Below are positions 1-8,849 of a stretch of DNA of 64,000 bases, piece by piece. Made by a program: the position numbers and the translations under genes. The notes under the pieces were generated by a model, which was given only the letters and a program-made list of their open reading frames with translations, made no database searches and had not been told where the DNA came from. Source of the stretch: Pseudomonas tohonis (GTDB taxonomy: Bacteria > Pseudomonadota > Gammaproteobacteria > Pseudomonadales > Pseudomonadaceae); the NCBI RefSeq assembly GCF_012767755.2, contig NZ_AP023189.1:62001-126000 (forward strand), in the 5' to 3' direction. Every line of letters starts with the position of its first letter. Positions within the stretch are counted from its first letter, which is position 1.

Positions 1-1
1 C

Positions 2-565
2 ATCGACCTGGAATTCAGCGACACCGAGCGCCGGGTGCGCCTGCTCGGCGGTGATGCCTACTTCACCGTGGCACCGCTGGGGCCGAACGAGTCTCGCCCC
101 TTCGTGGTCGAGAGCGCCGGGGGCACCACCCGCGCGCTGGGCACCCAGTTCCTGGTCAGCCAGGACGATGCGCGCGGCGCCTGGGTCGGCGTCACCGAAC
201 ACAGCGTCGCCGTGGCGCTGGAACAGGCGCCCGAGCGGGGCGCGCGCGAGCAGATCCTGCAGGAGGGCCAGAGCGCCCGCTACGACGCCCATGGCGGCAT
301 CGAGGCCCTCGCCCCGCGTGACTTGCAGCGTGCCACCAGCTGGCGACGCGGCGTGCTGGTGTTCGAGCGCGTGCCCCTGGGGCAGGTCGCCGAGCAGCTC
401 AACCGCTACCGGCCCGGCCGCGTGCTGATCAGCGACTCTGCCCTGGCCGGTCGCGAGGTCAGCGGCGTGTTCCGCCTCGACATCCTCGACGAGGCCCTGG
501 ACACCCTCACCCACGAACTCAAGGTCAGCCGCCTCGACCTGCCCGGCGTCACCTTCCTCTACTGA
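2..565 (+). CDS. hasS: FecR-like anti-sigma/regulator, C-terminal part (HasS)
   Basis: The frame is open from the left edge of the window and ends at TGA 563-565, so only about 187 C-terminal residues are present. Proteins of this kind sit in the inner membrane, hold an ECF sigma factor in check, and release it when the cognate TonB-dependent receptor binds its ligand. The visible part fits the periplasmic FecR domain (GTQFLV near the start of the domain) followed by the C-terminal STN-like segment. The next gene is a receptor with an N-terminal signalling domain and then a hemophore, which points to HasS of the HasI-HasS-HasR cascade. The sigma gene hasI should lie just left of the window. 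Confident in the family; the name comes from context. Confidence 0.85.
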   Translation: MDLEFSDTERRVRLLGGDAYFTVAPLGPNESRPFVVESAGGTTRALGTQFLVSQDDARGAWVGVTEHSVAVALEQAPERGAREQILQEGQSARYDAHGGIEALAPRDLQRATSWRRGVLVFERVPLGQVAEQLNRYRPGRVLISDSALAGREVSGVFRLDILDEALDTLTHELKVSRLDLPGVTFLY

Positions 566-624
566 GCCGGCGGCCCGCCCGGTGCGGGCTCCGGCGCCCC
601 CGCTGCAAGAATCCCGAAAAAACC

Positions 625-651
625 TTACTGAGTTTTCCCGGCTGGCTCGTC
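625..651 (+). promoter_or_regulatory. Putative iron-starvation ECF sigma promoter of hasR
   Basis: TTACTGAGTTT (625-635), then 12 nt, then CGTC (648-651). The same 11-mer with the same 12-nt gap to CGTC precedes hemo oxygenase at 8766-8792. CGTC/CGT at -10 is usual for iron-starvation ECF sigma factors of Pseudomonas (PvdS and FecI types). Use by HasI is inferred. Confidence 0.6.
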
Positions 652-659
652 TTGGTGTT

Positions 660-678
660 GAGAGTGATTTTCATTCAC
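660..678 (+). promoter_or_regulatory. Fur box upstream of hasR
   Basis: This 19-mer (GAGAGTGATTTTCATTCAC) matches the Fur consensus GATAATGATAATCATTATC at 13 of 19 positions. It lies just downstream of the putative -10 element and 28 nt before the hasR start, where bound Fe-Fur would block transcription. Confidence 0.65.
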
Positions 679-706
679 CAAAACAACGAAGCCGTAAGGA
701 AGACCG

Positions 707-3376
707 ATGAACGTATGCAAGGGGCCGGGCCAGCGATGCCGTCGTGCGCTGCTCGCCTTGGGGGGAAGCTGGATGCTGGCCTGCGTGGGGGCGCTGCAGG
801 CCGCCGAGTCCGATCCGCTGGCGACGCAGGCGCAGCAGGTCCTGGTCGCCTTCGACATTCCGGCGCAGCCGCTGGACAGCGCGGTGCTGGCCTTCGCCGA
901 GCAGTCCGGCGTGCAGGTGATCTTCGACGCCGCCCTGCTCGAAGGGCTGCGGGGCAATGCGGTGCACGGTCGCCTCGACGTGCGAGCGGGCCTGCGGGCC
1001 CTGCTGCTTGGCCACCCGGTGAGCTACAGCTTCGCCTCGCCGCGCCAGGTGAGCCTGAGCCGTACCTACGCCGAGGCGGATGGCCGGGCCCTGCAACTGG
1101 GCGCCACCCATGTACAGGGGCAGGCGATCGCCGATGACTGGGTCTATGAGGCGCCCCGCTCCGTCGCCGTGATCGGCCGCGAGCAGATCGACCGCAACCC
1201 GCCGCGCCATGCCGCCGACATGCTCGAACAGAGCGCCGGCGTGTACACCGCCGTCAGCCAGCAGGACCCGGGGCTTTCGGTGAACATCCGCGGCCTGCAG
1301 GACTATGGTCGGGTCAACATGAACATCGACGGCATGCGCCAGAACTTCCAGCAGAGTGGCCACCAGCAGCGCAACGGCACGATGTACATCGACCCGGAGC
1401 TGCTCTCCGCCGTGACCATCGAGAAGGGCGCCACCTCGGGCATGGGCGGCGCCGGGGTGATCGGTGGCGTGGCCGAGTTCAGCACCCTCGATGCCCGCGA
1501 ATTCATCCACCCGGGCAAGGAGTTCGGGGGCCGCCTGCGCGCCACCAGCGGGCTCGGTGGCCATGCCAATGGCACCGACTTCATCGGCAGCAGCGCCTTC
1601 GCCCTGGGCAACGAGATCGGCGACCTCCTCGTCGCGGCCAGCGAGCGCCACCTGGGCGACTACGATCCCGGCACCCACGGCAGCATCGGCGCGCTGCGCA
1701 CCGGTTCGGCGAGCGACCCCGGCATCGCCGACCGCATCAAGCACTCGACCGTCGCCTACTCCGGCTCCACCCTGCGCTCGCGCCTGGCCAAGCTGGGGTG
1801 GAACCTGCCCGCCGACCAGCGCCTCCAGTTCGCCTACCTGCGCACCCAGGTCTCCTACGACGACGCCAACATGATGAACGTGCAGAACGCCGAGCTCTGG
1901 GAAAAGCTCGGCAGCAGCAACGTGGTGTCGCAGAACTTCGCCCTGGACTACAGCTACGGCCCGGACGACCCGCTGGTCGACCTCAAGGCCAAGCTCTATT
2001 ACGTCGACAATCGCAACGAGCAGAGCACCCTGACCCGCGGCACCGCTGCCGGCTACGACGTCACCTACCAGACCGACACCTATGGCCTGCAGCTGCAGAA
2101 CACCTCGACCCTCGCGCTGCTCGACCGTGCCGGCCTGAAGGCCAACTACGGCCTCGAGTACTTCCTTGACAAGGTCCGCCCCGACTCCACCCAGGCCACG
2201 GCCGCCAGCTCGGCTGTGGACTATCCGGTATCCGAAGGCATGACGCCCCGGGGCGAGCGCGCTATGGGCAGCCTGTTCGGCAACCTCGAATTCGACTACG
2301 ACGACTGGCTGACGCTGAGCGCGGGCCTGCGTTACGACCGCTATCGCCTCGAGGGCGAGACCGGTATGAACATCAGCACCTTCACCCTCGGCACCACCCA
2401 GCAGGTCACGGTGCCGCTGCGCTATGACGTGGACCGGGAAGAGGGCCGGTTTTCCCCGACCTTCGGCATCTCGGTCAGGCCCGGAGTGGATTGGCTGCAG
2501 CTGTTCGCCCGCTACGTCGAAGGCTGGCGCCCACCGGCGGTGACCGAGACGCTGATCTCCGGCCGCCCCCACGGCGGCAGCGCGGAGACCCTGTACCCCA
2601 ACCCGCTCCTCGAGCCGGAGCGCTCCCAGTCCTGGGAGGTGGGGTTCAACGTCTTCACACGGAGCCTCATCACCGAGGGCGATGCCCTGGGCCTGAAGGT
2701 CGCCTACTTCGACACGCGCATCGAAGACTTCACCTTCATGTCGGTCGGCCTGCAGCGCCCCGGCTATGGCCTGCCCGCGCTGGGCACCGCCGCCTACGTG
2801 AACGACCTCAGCAGCACGCGCTTCCGGGGTGTCGAATACGCCCTCGACTACGACACGGGCGGCTACTACGGCAACCTCACCTACACCCACATGATCGGCG
2901 AGAACCAGTACTGCCGGAACCAGGCCTGGCTGGGCGGCGTCACCTCGCCGGTGTACGGCACCGGGCGCCGCCCGCCGGTCATCGGCATGGTGCCGAACCA
3001 GGCCGCGAACGCCATGGTCGGCTGTGGCGGGATGATGGGCACCGCCGAGCACATGCCCATGGACCGCGGCAGCCTCACCCTCGGCACCCGCCTGCTCGAC
3101 CGCCGCCTGGATGTCGGCATCCGCGCCCGCTACAGCGAAGGCTACGCCCTGGACAGCGGGGACCCGGATGCCCGCGACCAGATCTACCCCGCCGACTGGA
3201 AGTCCTACACCGTCTACGACCTCTACGGCAGCTACCGGGCCAGTGACTCCCTGACCCTGCGCCTGGCCCTCGACAACGTCACCGACCGCGCCTACCTGGT
3301 GCCGCTGGGCGATGTGCTGGCCTTCACCCTCGGCCGTGGCCGCACCTTGCAGGGGACCGTGGAATACAGCTTCTGA
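707..3376 (+). CDS. hasR: TonB-dependent heme/hemophore receptor HasR
   Basis: Outer-membrane receptor that takes heme from the hemophore HasA and imports it with TonB energy. The 889-residue protein has a signal peptide (about 1-33), an N-terminal STN signalling domain (about 45-115) for contact with HasS, a plug domain and a 22-strand barrel ending in SF. The plug contains the conserved run around NIRGLQDYGRVNMNIDGMRQ, followed by SGHQQRNG, whose His219 fits the heme-ligand histidine of Serratia HasR (His189). A second His at about 622 (GRPHGG) is a candidate for the other ligand. ATG 707 is preceded by TAAGGAAG at 695-702. Length equals that of P. aeruginosa HasR (about 890). Expected control: Fur repression and HasI activation. 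Confidence 0.93.
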   Translation: MNVCKGPGQRCRRALLALGGSWMLACVGALQAAESDPLATQAQQVLVAFDIPAQPLDSAVLAFAEQSGVQVIFDAALLEGLRGNAVHGRLDVRAGLRALLLGHPVSYSFASPRQVSLSRTYAEADGRALQLGATHVQGQAIADDWVYEAPRSVAVIGREQIDRNPPRHAADMLEQSAGVYTAVSQQDPGLSVNIRGLQDYGRVNMNIDGMRQNFQQSGHQQRNGTMYIDPELLSAVTIEKGATSGMGGAGVIGGVAEFSTLDAREFIHPGKEFGGRLRATSGLGGHANGTDFIGSSAFALGNEIGDLLVAASERHLGDYDPGTHGSIGALRTGSASDPGIADRIKHSTVAYSGSTLRSRLAKLGWNLPADQRLQFAYLRTQVSYDDANMMNVQNAELWEKLGSSNVVSQNFALDYSYGPDDPLVDLKAKLYYVDNRNEQSTLTRGTAAGYDVTYQTDTYGLQLQNTSTLALLDRAGLKANYGLEYFLDKVRPDSTQATAASSAVDYPVSEGMTPRGERAMGSLFGNLEFDYDDWLTLSAGLRYDRYRLEGETGMNISTFTLGTTQQVTVPLRYDVDREEGRFSPTFGISVRPGVDWLQLFARYVEGWRPPAVTETLISGRPHGGSAETLYPNPLLEPERSQSWEVGFNVFTRSLITEGDALGLKVAYFDTRIEDFTFMSVGLQRPGYGLPALGTAAYVNDLSSTRFRGVEYALDYDTGGYYGNLTYTHMIGENQYCRNQAWLGGVTSPVYGTGRRPPVIGMVPNQAANAMVGCGGMMGTAEHMPMDRGSLTLGTRLLDRRLDVGIRARYSEGYALDSGDPDARDQIYPADWKSYTVYDLYGSYRASDSLTLRLALDNVTDRAYLVPLGDVLAFTLGRGRTLQGTVEYSF

Positions 3377-3462
3377 GCCGCATTTGCCCATGAAGGGCAA
3401 AACCGCCGTGCGGCTGCCTGCCGTGCGGCGCCAACCTGTGAAACCTCAATCGGAGAACGAGC
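3377..3462 (+). other. hasR-hasA spacer with short stem-loops
   Basis: The 86-nt gap holds a short hairpin (TTGCCC ... GGGCAA, about 3385-3402) and a GCCGTGCGGC decamer occurring twice. No separate promoter is evident. The hairpins could protect or process the hasA message. Confidence 0.35.
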
Positions 3463-4062
3463 ATGAGCCTTTCCATCACCTACTCCACCACCTACTCCAG
3501 CTGGACCATCAGCGATTACCTGGCCGACTGGGCGGGCTACTTCGGTGACGCCAACCATCGCGTCGGTGAAGTCGAGGACGGCGTGAACACCGGTGGTTTC
3601 TACCCGGGCACCCTCAGCGGTACCCAGTACGCGCTGACCAGCCCGAACAGCGATGCCGGCTTCGTCGCCGAAGGCAACCTGACCTACTCGCTGTTCTCCG
3701 CGCCGGCCCACACCCTGTACGGCTCGCTGGACACCGTCTCGCTGGGCACCGACGTCACCCGGGATGCGTCCGGCTTCGGCTTCAGCGGCGGCGCGGAAGC
3801 CAGCTTCAGCGGCCTGGGCCTGTCCAGCCTGCTCAGCGAAGGCCATGCCGGCATCGTCCACCAGGTCGTCTACGGCCTGATGAGCGGCGACGCCACCGCC
3901 TTGCAGGGTGTGCTCGACGGCCTGCTGGACGACTACGGCGTGGACACCGGCGACACCTTCGACGTGGTGGCCGCCGCCCTGGCCGCCGGCCCGCTGAGCC
4001 TGGCTCCGGCCGAGGCGGTGGGCGTGCAGGCGCCGGTCGAGGACCTGGCCCTGGCCGCCTGA
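3463..4062 (+). CDS. hasA: Secreted hemophore HasA
   Basis: Extracellular protein that captures free or hemoglobin heme and passes it to HasR. The 199-residue length and sequence fit P. aeruginosa and Serratia HasA closely. The heme ligands are in register: His32 (DANHRV) and Tyr75 (NLTYSLF), with the supporting His83 (PAHTL). There is no N-terminal signal peptide; the hydrophobic C-terminus (VEDLALAA) is the type I secretion signal read by HasD. The start has GGAGAACGAGC just upstream. The exporter genes follow directly, as in known has operons. Confidence 0.97.
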   Translation: MSLSITYSTTYSSWTISDYLADWAGYFGDANHRVGEVEDGVNTGGFYPGTLSGTQYALTSPNSDAGFVAEGNLTYSLFSAPAHTLYGSLDTVSLGTDVTRDASGFGFSGGAEASFSGLGLSSLLSEGHAGIVHQVVYGLMSGDATALQGVLDGLLDDYGVDTGDTFDVVAAALAAGPLSLAPAEAVGVQAPVEDLALAA

Positions 4063-4079
4063 GCCCGGGCGTAAAAAAA

Positions 4080-4158
4080 GCGAATGGAAGATCGCTCCTC
4101 CATTCGCTCCGTTGTCGCCACCGCAGCCCGTGTCTTGCAGGGCCCAGGCTGCGGTGGC
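4080..4158 (+). promoter_or_regulatory. Two strong stem-loops between hasA and hasD
   Basis: Stem 1 pairs 4080-4088 with 4099-4107 (9 bp). Stem 2 pairs 4117-4128 with 4147-4158 (12 bp perfect, 18-nt loop). Neither is followed by a T tract on the + strand. A run of seven A precedes stem 1, so it reads as a terminator only on the minus strand. On the has transcript they could protect hasA mRNA 3' ends or reduce read-through into hasD, giving more hemophore than exporter. Confidence 0.6.
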
Positions 4159-4221
4159 GCGAATTCTGTGGCCGCACCCGGCAGGCGTCAATCGCCGGGC
4201 GCGGCCCTTCTGGGGTCTTCG

Positions 4222-5997
4222 ATGAAGCGCATGCCTTCTCCCAAGCCGGACGACCTGCTGCAGGCCCTCGGGGGTTGCAGGGCCGCCCTGCTCAACATCG
4301 GCCTGTTCACTGCCGTGACCAACCTGCTGATGCTCGCCCCGGCGATCTACATGCTGCAGGTCTACGACCGGGTGCTGTCGTCCGGCAACGAGATGACCCT
4401 GCTGATGCTCAGCATCATGGTGCTCGGCCTGTTCGCCTTCATGGGCGTGCTGGAGTGGGTGCGCAGCCTGGTGGTGATCCGCCTCGGCAGCCGGCTGGAC
4501 ATGCAGCTCAACCCGCGCGTCTTCGCGGCCGCCTTCGAGGCCAGCCTGGCGGCCGACGGCCGGGGCGCGGCGTCACAGGCCCTGGGCGATCTCAATGCCT
4601 TGCGCCAGTTCGCCACCGGGCAGGCGCTGTTCGCCTTCTTCGATGCGCCCTGGTTCCCGCTCTACCTGCTGGTGATGTTCATGTTCAGCCCCTGGCTGGG
4701 GCTGCTGGCGCTGGTCGGTGCCCTGGCGCTGATGGCGCTGGCCTGGCTCAACGAGCGCGTCACGCTGGAGCCCCTGAGCGAGGCCGGGCGGCTCTCGCAG
4801 CTGGCCGGGCAGCAGGCCGCCGCCGACCTGCGCAACGCCGAGGTGGCCGAGGCCATGGGCATGTTCGCGGCCCTGCGCCAGCAATGGGCGGGCCTGCACC
4901 AGGGCTTCCTGGCGCGGCAGAGCCAGGCCAGCGAGCGCATGGCGGCCATCACCGCGCTGTCCAAGGTCGCGCGCCTGGCCCTGCAGTCGCTGGTGCTGGG
5001 GCTGGGGGCCTGGCTGGCCATCGAGCAGCTGATCAGCCCCGGGATGATGATCGCCGGCTCCATCCTCATGGCCCGGGTGCTGGCGCCCATCGACCAGCTC
5101 ATCGCCGTCTGGCGGCAATGGAGCTCCGCGCGCCTGGCCTACGCCCGGCTGCGCGACCTGCTCCAGGCCCAGCCGCCGCGCAGCGCCGGCATGCCGCTGC
5201 CGCCGCCCGAGGGGCGCCTGGCGGTCGAGCAGCTCGCAGCGATGCAGCCCGGCACCCGCAAACCCTGCCTGGCCAACATCGGCTTCGAGCTGGCCGCGGG
5301 CGAAACCCTGGGCATCCTCGGCGCCTCCGGCTCGGGCAAGTCCACCCTCGCGCGCCTGCTGGTGGGCGCGGCGCAGCCCGCCTCCGGCAAGGTCCGCCTG
5401 GACGGCGCCGACCTGCAGCACTGGGACAGGGGCGCACTCGGCCCGCATATCGGCTACCTGCCCCAGGACGTGCAGCTGTTCGCCGGCAGCATCGCCGAGA
5501 ACATCGCGCGCCTGGGTGCCGTCGACCCGGACCGGGTGGTCGAGGCCGCCCGGCTCGCGGGTGTGCACGAGCTGATCCTCAAGCTGCCGCAGGGCTACGA
5601 CACCCGCCTCGGCGAAGGCGGCGCGGGGCTCTCCGGCGGCCAGCGCCAGCGTATCGGCCTCGCCCGCGCGCTCTACGGCCTGCCGGCGCTGATCGTGCTG
5701 GACGAACCCAACGCCAACCTGGACGAGGCGGGCGAACAGGCACTGCTGGCCGCCATCGCCCGGCTGCGCGCGTGCGGGCGCACCCTGGTCCTCATCACCC
5801 ACAAGCCGGCCCTGATCGCCGGTGCCGACCAGTTGCTGGTGCTGCGGGGTGGGCAGATGCAGGCCTTCGGGCCCGCCGCCCGGGTGCTGCAGGACCTGCA
5901 GCGCGGCGCCCGGCCCGCGCCGACCGCCCCTCAACCGGCCCCGGCCCTGCGGGTCGCGCCCACCATCAGCATGAGCTACGGCTCCCCGGGTAACTGA
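4222..5997 (+). CDS. hasD: Type I secretion ABC transporter HasD
   Basis: Inner-membrane ATPase/permease that powers HasA export with HasE and HasF. The 591-residue protein has an N-terminal transmembrane domain (roughly 1-320), then a nucleotide-binding domain with Walker [10 protein letters not shown] (about 367), signature [15 protein letters not shown], Walker [14 protein letters not shown] and H-loop ITHK. No N-terminal C39 peptidase is present, as expected for the HasD/PrtD group. The frame is open further upstream to an ATG at 4084, but that codon lies inside the intergenic hairpin and gives a non-homologous leader. ATG 4222 or the nearby ATG 4231 is more likely, although neither has a clear ribosome site. 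Four nt separate it from hasE. Confidence 0.93.
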   Translation: MKRMPSPKPDDLLQALGGCRAALLNIGLFTAVTNLLMLAPAIYMLQVYDRVLSSGNEMTLLMLSIMVLGLFAFMGVLEWVRSLVVIRLGSRLDMQLNPRVFAAAFEASLAADGRGAASQALGDLNALRQFATGQALFAFFDAPWFPLYLLVMFMFSPWLGLLALVGALALMALAWLNERVTLEPLSEAGRLSQLAGQQAAADLRNAEVAEAMGMFAALRQQWAGLHQGFLARQSQASERMAAITALSKVARLALQSLVLGLGAWLAIEQLISPGMMIAGSILMARVLAPIDQLIAVWRQWSSARLAYARLRDLLQAQPPRSAGMPLPPPEGRLAVEQLAAMQPGTRKPCLANIGFELAAGETLGILGASGSGKSTLARLLVGAAQPASGKVRLDGADLQHWDRGALGPHIGYLPQDVQLFAGSIAENIARLGAVDPDRVVEAARLAGVHELILKLPQGYDTRLGEGGAGLSGGQRQRIGLARALYGLPALIVLDEPNANLDEAGEQALLAAIARLRACGRTLVLITHKPALIAGADQLLVLRGGQMQAFGPAARVLQDLQRGARPAPTAPQPAPALRVAPTISMSYGSPGN

Positions 5998-6000
5998 CCG

Positions 6001-7341
6001 ATGACCGCCTTGCACAGCCCGCCCCTCCCGCCGCGCCCCGCCCTGCACGAAGCACCCCCGGTGGATGATCGCCAGCCCGCGCGGCTCGGCCTCTGGCTGG
6101 TGCTGCTCGGCTTCGGTGGCCTGCTCCTGTGGGCCGCCCTGGCCCCGCTCGACAAGGGCGTACCGGTGGCGGGCACCGTGGTCGTCTCCGGTCATCGGCA
6201 GGCCGTGCAGCACCCGCTGGGCGGGGTGGTCGAGCGCCTGCTGGTGCGGGACGGCGACCGCGTCCAGGCCGGGCAGGTGCTGCTGCGGATGGACACCACC
6301 CGGGCGCGCGCCCAGCGCGATGCCCTGCGGGCGCAGTACCTCAACGCCCGCGCCAGCGAGGCCCGCCTGCGCGCCGAGCGCGAGGGCAGCGTGCGCATCG
6401 CCTTCCCGGAGGCGCTGCGTGCCGATGCCGGCGAGCCCTGGGTGAACGATGCCCTGGCGTTGCAGGAAGCGCTTCGCGCCAGCCGCCGCGAGACGCTTGA
6501 GAGCGAACTGGACGGCCTGCGCGAAAGCATCGCCGGCGCCCGGGCGATGCTCCAGGGCATCACCGCCTCGATGGCCCACAAGGAAGAGCAGCGCGCCGCC
6601 CTGCAGGAGCAGTTGGGCGGCCTGCGCGCCCTGGCCCGGGACGGCTACATCGCGCGCAACCGCTTGCTGGACAACGAGCGGCTCTACGCCCAGGTCAACG
6701 GTGCGATCGCCGAGGACCTCGGCAACATCGGCCGCACCCGGCGGCAGATGCTCGAGCTGAAGCTGCGCATCCAGCAGCGCCGGCAGGAATTCCAGCGCGA
6801 CGTGCACCAGCAGCTCGCCGATACCCAGGCCAGCGCCGAGGACCTGGCCAGCCGCCTGCGCAGCGCCGAGGCCGAGCTGGCGGCCACCCGGGTGCGGGCT
6901 CCGGCCAGCGGCACCGTGGTCGGCCTCGCCGTGTTCACCGAGGGCGGCGTGGTCGCGGCCGGCCAGCAGCTGATGGAGATCGTCCCGGCCGATGCGCCCC
7001 TGCTGGTGGACGCGCGGGCACCGGTGGAGCTGGTGGACCGGCTGCGCCCCGGGCTGCCGGTGGAGCTGCGCTTCGTCGCCTTCAACCAGAGCCGCACGCC
7101 CCGGGTGAGCGGCGAGGTGGCGCTGGTCTCGGCCGACAGGCTGCTGGACGAGGCCACGCAGCAGCCCTACTACCAGGTGCGGGTCAAGGTCGCCGGCGAG
7201 GGCATGCGCCAGCTCGCCGGCGAGGAGATCCGCCCCGGCATGCCGGTGGAGGCCTTCGTGCGCACCGGCGAGCGCTCGCTGCTCAACTACCTGTTCAAGC
7301 CGCTGACCGACCGCGCCCACGTCGCGCTGGCGGAGGAGTGA
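6001..7341 (+). CDS. hasE: HlyD-family periplasmic adaptor HasE
   Basis: Membrane fusion protein joining HasD to HasF. The 446 residues show a cytoplasmic tail, one transmembrane helix (about 31-52, LGLWLVLLGFGGLLLWAAL), a lipoyl-like half motif (GTVVVSGHRQAVQHPLGGVVERL), a long coiled-coil region (about 95-290) and the second lipoyl half (TRVRAPASGTVVGL), followed by a beta-barrel domain. The start comes 3 nt after the hasD stop, so translation is probably coupled. Length fits PrtE/HasE proteins. Confidence 0.93.
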   Translation: MTALHSPPLPPRPALHEAPPVDDRQPARLGLWLVLLGFGGLLLWAALAPLDKGVPVAGTVVVSGHRQAVQHPLGGVVERLLVRDGDRVQAGQVLLRMDTTRARAQRDALRAQYLNARASEARLRAEREGSVRIAFPEALRADAGEPWVNDALALQEALRASRRETLESELDGLRESIAGARAMLQGITASMAHKEEQRAALQEQLGGLRALARDGYIARNRLLDNERLYAQVNGAIAEDLGNIGRTRRQMLELKLRIQQRRQEFQRDVHQQLADTQASAEDLASRLRSAEAELAATRVRAPASGTVVGLAVFTEGGVVAAGQQLMEIVPADAPLLVDARAPVELVDRLRPGLPVELRFVAFNQSRTPRVSGEVALVSADRLLDEATQQPYYQVRVKVAGEGMRQLAGEEIRPGMPVEAFVRTGERSLLNYLFKPLTDRAHVALAEE

Positions 7342-7346
7342 GCCCG

Positions 7347-8675
7347 ATGCGCCTGCTGCTGGCCATGCTCCTGCTGCTGCCCGGCCTTCCCGCCGCGGCC
7401 CTCGACCTGCGCGACGCCTACGCCCTGGCGCTGCGCAACGACCCGACCTTCCACGCCGCCCTCGCCGAGCGCGACGCCGGCCACGAAGAGCGGGTGATCG
7501 GCCGCGCCGCGCTGTTGCCCAGGCTGTCCTACAGCTACAACAGCGGTCGCAACGACTCCGAGGTGACCCAGTCCACCGCCCTCGGCGACATCACCAGCGA
7601 GCGCGACTACCGCAGCTACTCCTCCACCTTCACCCTGCAGCAGCCGCTGTTCGACTACGCCGCCTGGGCCGAATACCGCCAGGGCCAGGCCAAGGCGCTG
7701 CTGGCCGACGAGCGCCTGCGCAGCCGCAGCCAGGAGCTGGCGGTGCGCCTGTTCAACGCCTATTGCGAGGCGCTGTTCGCCCACGAGCAGATCGCCCTCG
7801 CGCAAGCCCAGCGCCGCGCCTACGCCGAGCAGCTGCAGCTCAACCAGCGCCTGTTCGAGGCCGGCGAGGGCACCCGCACCGACCTGCTGGAGACCCGTGC
7901 CCGCCATGACCTCGCCCAGGCCCAGGAGATCGAGGCCGCGGACAACCTCGATGCGGCCCTGCGTGAGCTGCAGGCCATAGTCGGCGAGCCCCTGGATATC
8001 CAGGACCTCGCGCCCCTGGCCGACGGCTTCCGCGTGCCGCCGCTGCAGCCGGCGCGCTTCGAGACCTGGCGCGACCTGGCCCTGGCCAGCAACCCGGAGC
8101 TGGCCTCGCAGCGCCACGCCCTGGACGCCGCGAGCTACGCGGTGGAACGCAACCGCGCGGGGCACCTGCCCACCCTCAGCGCCTACGCCAGCACCAGCAA
8201 GACCCGCTCCGGCTCCGAGAGCACCTACAACCAGAAGTACGACACCGACAGCGTCGGCATCCAGATCAGCCTGCCGCTGTTCGCCGGCGGCGCGGTCTCC
8301 GCCTCCACCCGCCAGGCCGCCGCCGAGATGGAGCGCGCCAGCCACGCCCTGGATGCGCAGACCGCCGAGACCCTCAACCAGCTGCGCAAGCAGTTCAACC
8401 TCTGCGCCAGCAGCGGCGCCAGGGTCCGTGCCTACGAGCTGGCGGTGGAATCGGCCACGACCCTGATCGAAGCCACCAGGCGCAGCGTGGCCGGCGGCGA
8501 GCGGGTCAACCTCGACGTGCTCAATGCCGAGCAGCAGCTCTACGGCGCCCGCCGCGACCTGGCCCAGGCGCGCTACGGCTACCTGCGCGCCTGGCTGCAG
8601 CTGAAGGTCCACGCCGGGTTGCTGGAGGCCGCAGACCTGGACGTGCTGGCGGGGTATTTCCGGGCGCGGGGGTGA
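7347..8675 (+). CDS. hasF: TolC-family outer membrane channel HasF
   Basis: Outer-membrane exit duct of the HasA secretion system. Signal peptide MRLLLAMLLLLPGLPAAA, then a TolC/OEP domain opening LDLRDAYALALRNDP and two repeats of long helices. About 442 residues, usual for the family. An in-frame GTG at 7338 directly abuts the GGAGGA at 7332-7337, which is too close; ATG 7347 has proper spacing and begins the signal peptide. A dedicated TolC homologue in the operon agrees with the P. aeruginosa layout. Confidence 0.92.
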   Translation: MRLLLAMLLLLPGLPAAALDLRDAYALALRNDPTFHAALAERDAGHEERVIGRAALLPRLSYSYNSGRNDSEVTQSTALGDITSERDYRSYSSTFTLQQPLFDYAAWAEYRQGQAKALLADERLRSRSQELAVRLFNAYCEALFAHEQIALAQAQRRAYAEQLQLNQRLFEAGEGTRTDLLETRARHDLAQAQEIEAADNLDAALRELQAIVGEPLDIQDLAPLADGFRVPPLQPARFETWRDLALASNPELASQRHALDAASYAVERNRAGHLPTLSAYASTSKTRSGSESTYNQKYDTDSVGIQISLPLFAGGAVSASTRQAAAEMERASHALDAQTAETLNQLRKQFNLCASSGARVRAYELAVESATTLIEATRRSVAGGERVNLDVLNAEQQLYGARRDLAQARYGYLRAWLQLKVHAGLLEAADLDVLAGYFRARG

Positions 8676-8765
8676 GGCCCTGGGTGGGTTTGGTCGGCCC
8701 CCACGTTCGCGGGGAACGCCCGGACGGGCAGCGCGCCGGGCCCTTGAGAGATCACGGAATATTTT

Positions 8766-8792
8766 TTACTGAGTTTCATTCGCTACAACGTC
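8766..8792 (+). promoter_or_regulatory. Putative ECF sigma promoter of hemO
   Basis: TTACTGAGTTT (8766-8776), 12 nt, then CGTC (8789-8792): the same elements and spacing as upstream of hasR. The sequence TTTCATTC inside it also gives a weak Fur-like match (8765-8783, 11 of 19). HasI control is inferred. Confidence 0.55.
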
Positions 8793-8849
8793 ATTCAGTG
8801 CAAAGCCCGGCCGTTCGACCGGGCATGCCACCCGAATCGAGACACCGTC

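Noticed and set aside
671..3400. Long minus-strand open frame (over 900 codons) opposite hasR
   Set aside because: GC-rich third positions of hasR remove stops from the antisense frame; its translation is low-complexity Val/Gly/Ala/His with no family motif.
4073..4107. Plus-strand terminator after hasA
   Set aside because: The A run precedes the stem and no T run follows, so on the plus strand it is a stem-loop without a terminator tail.
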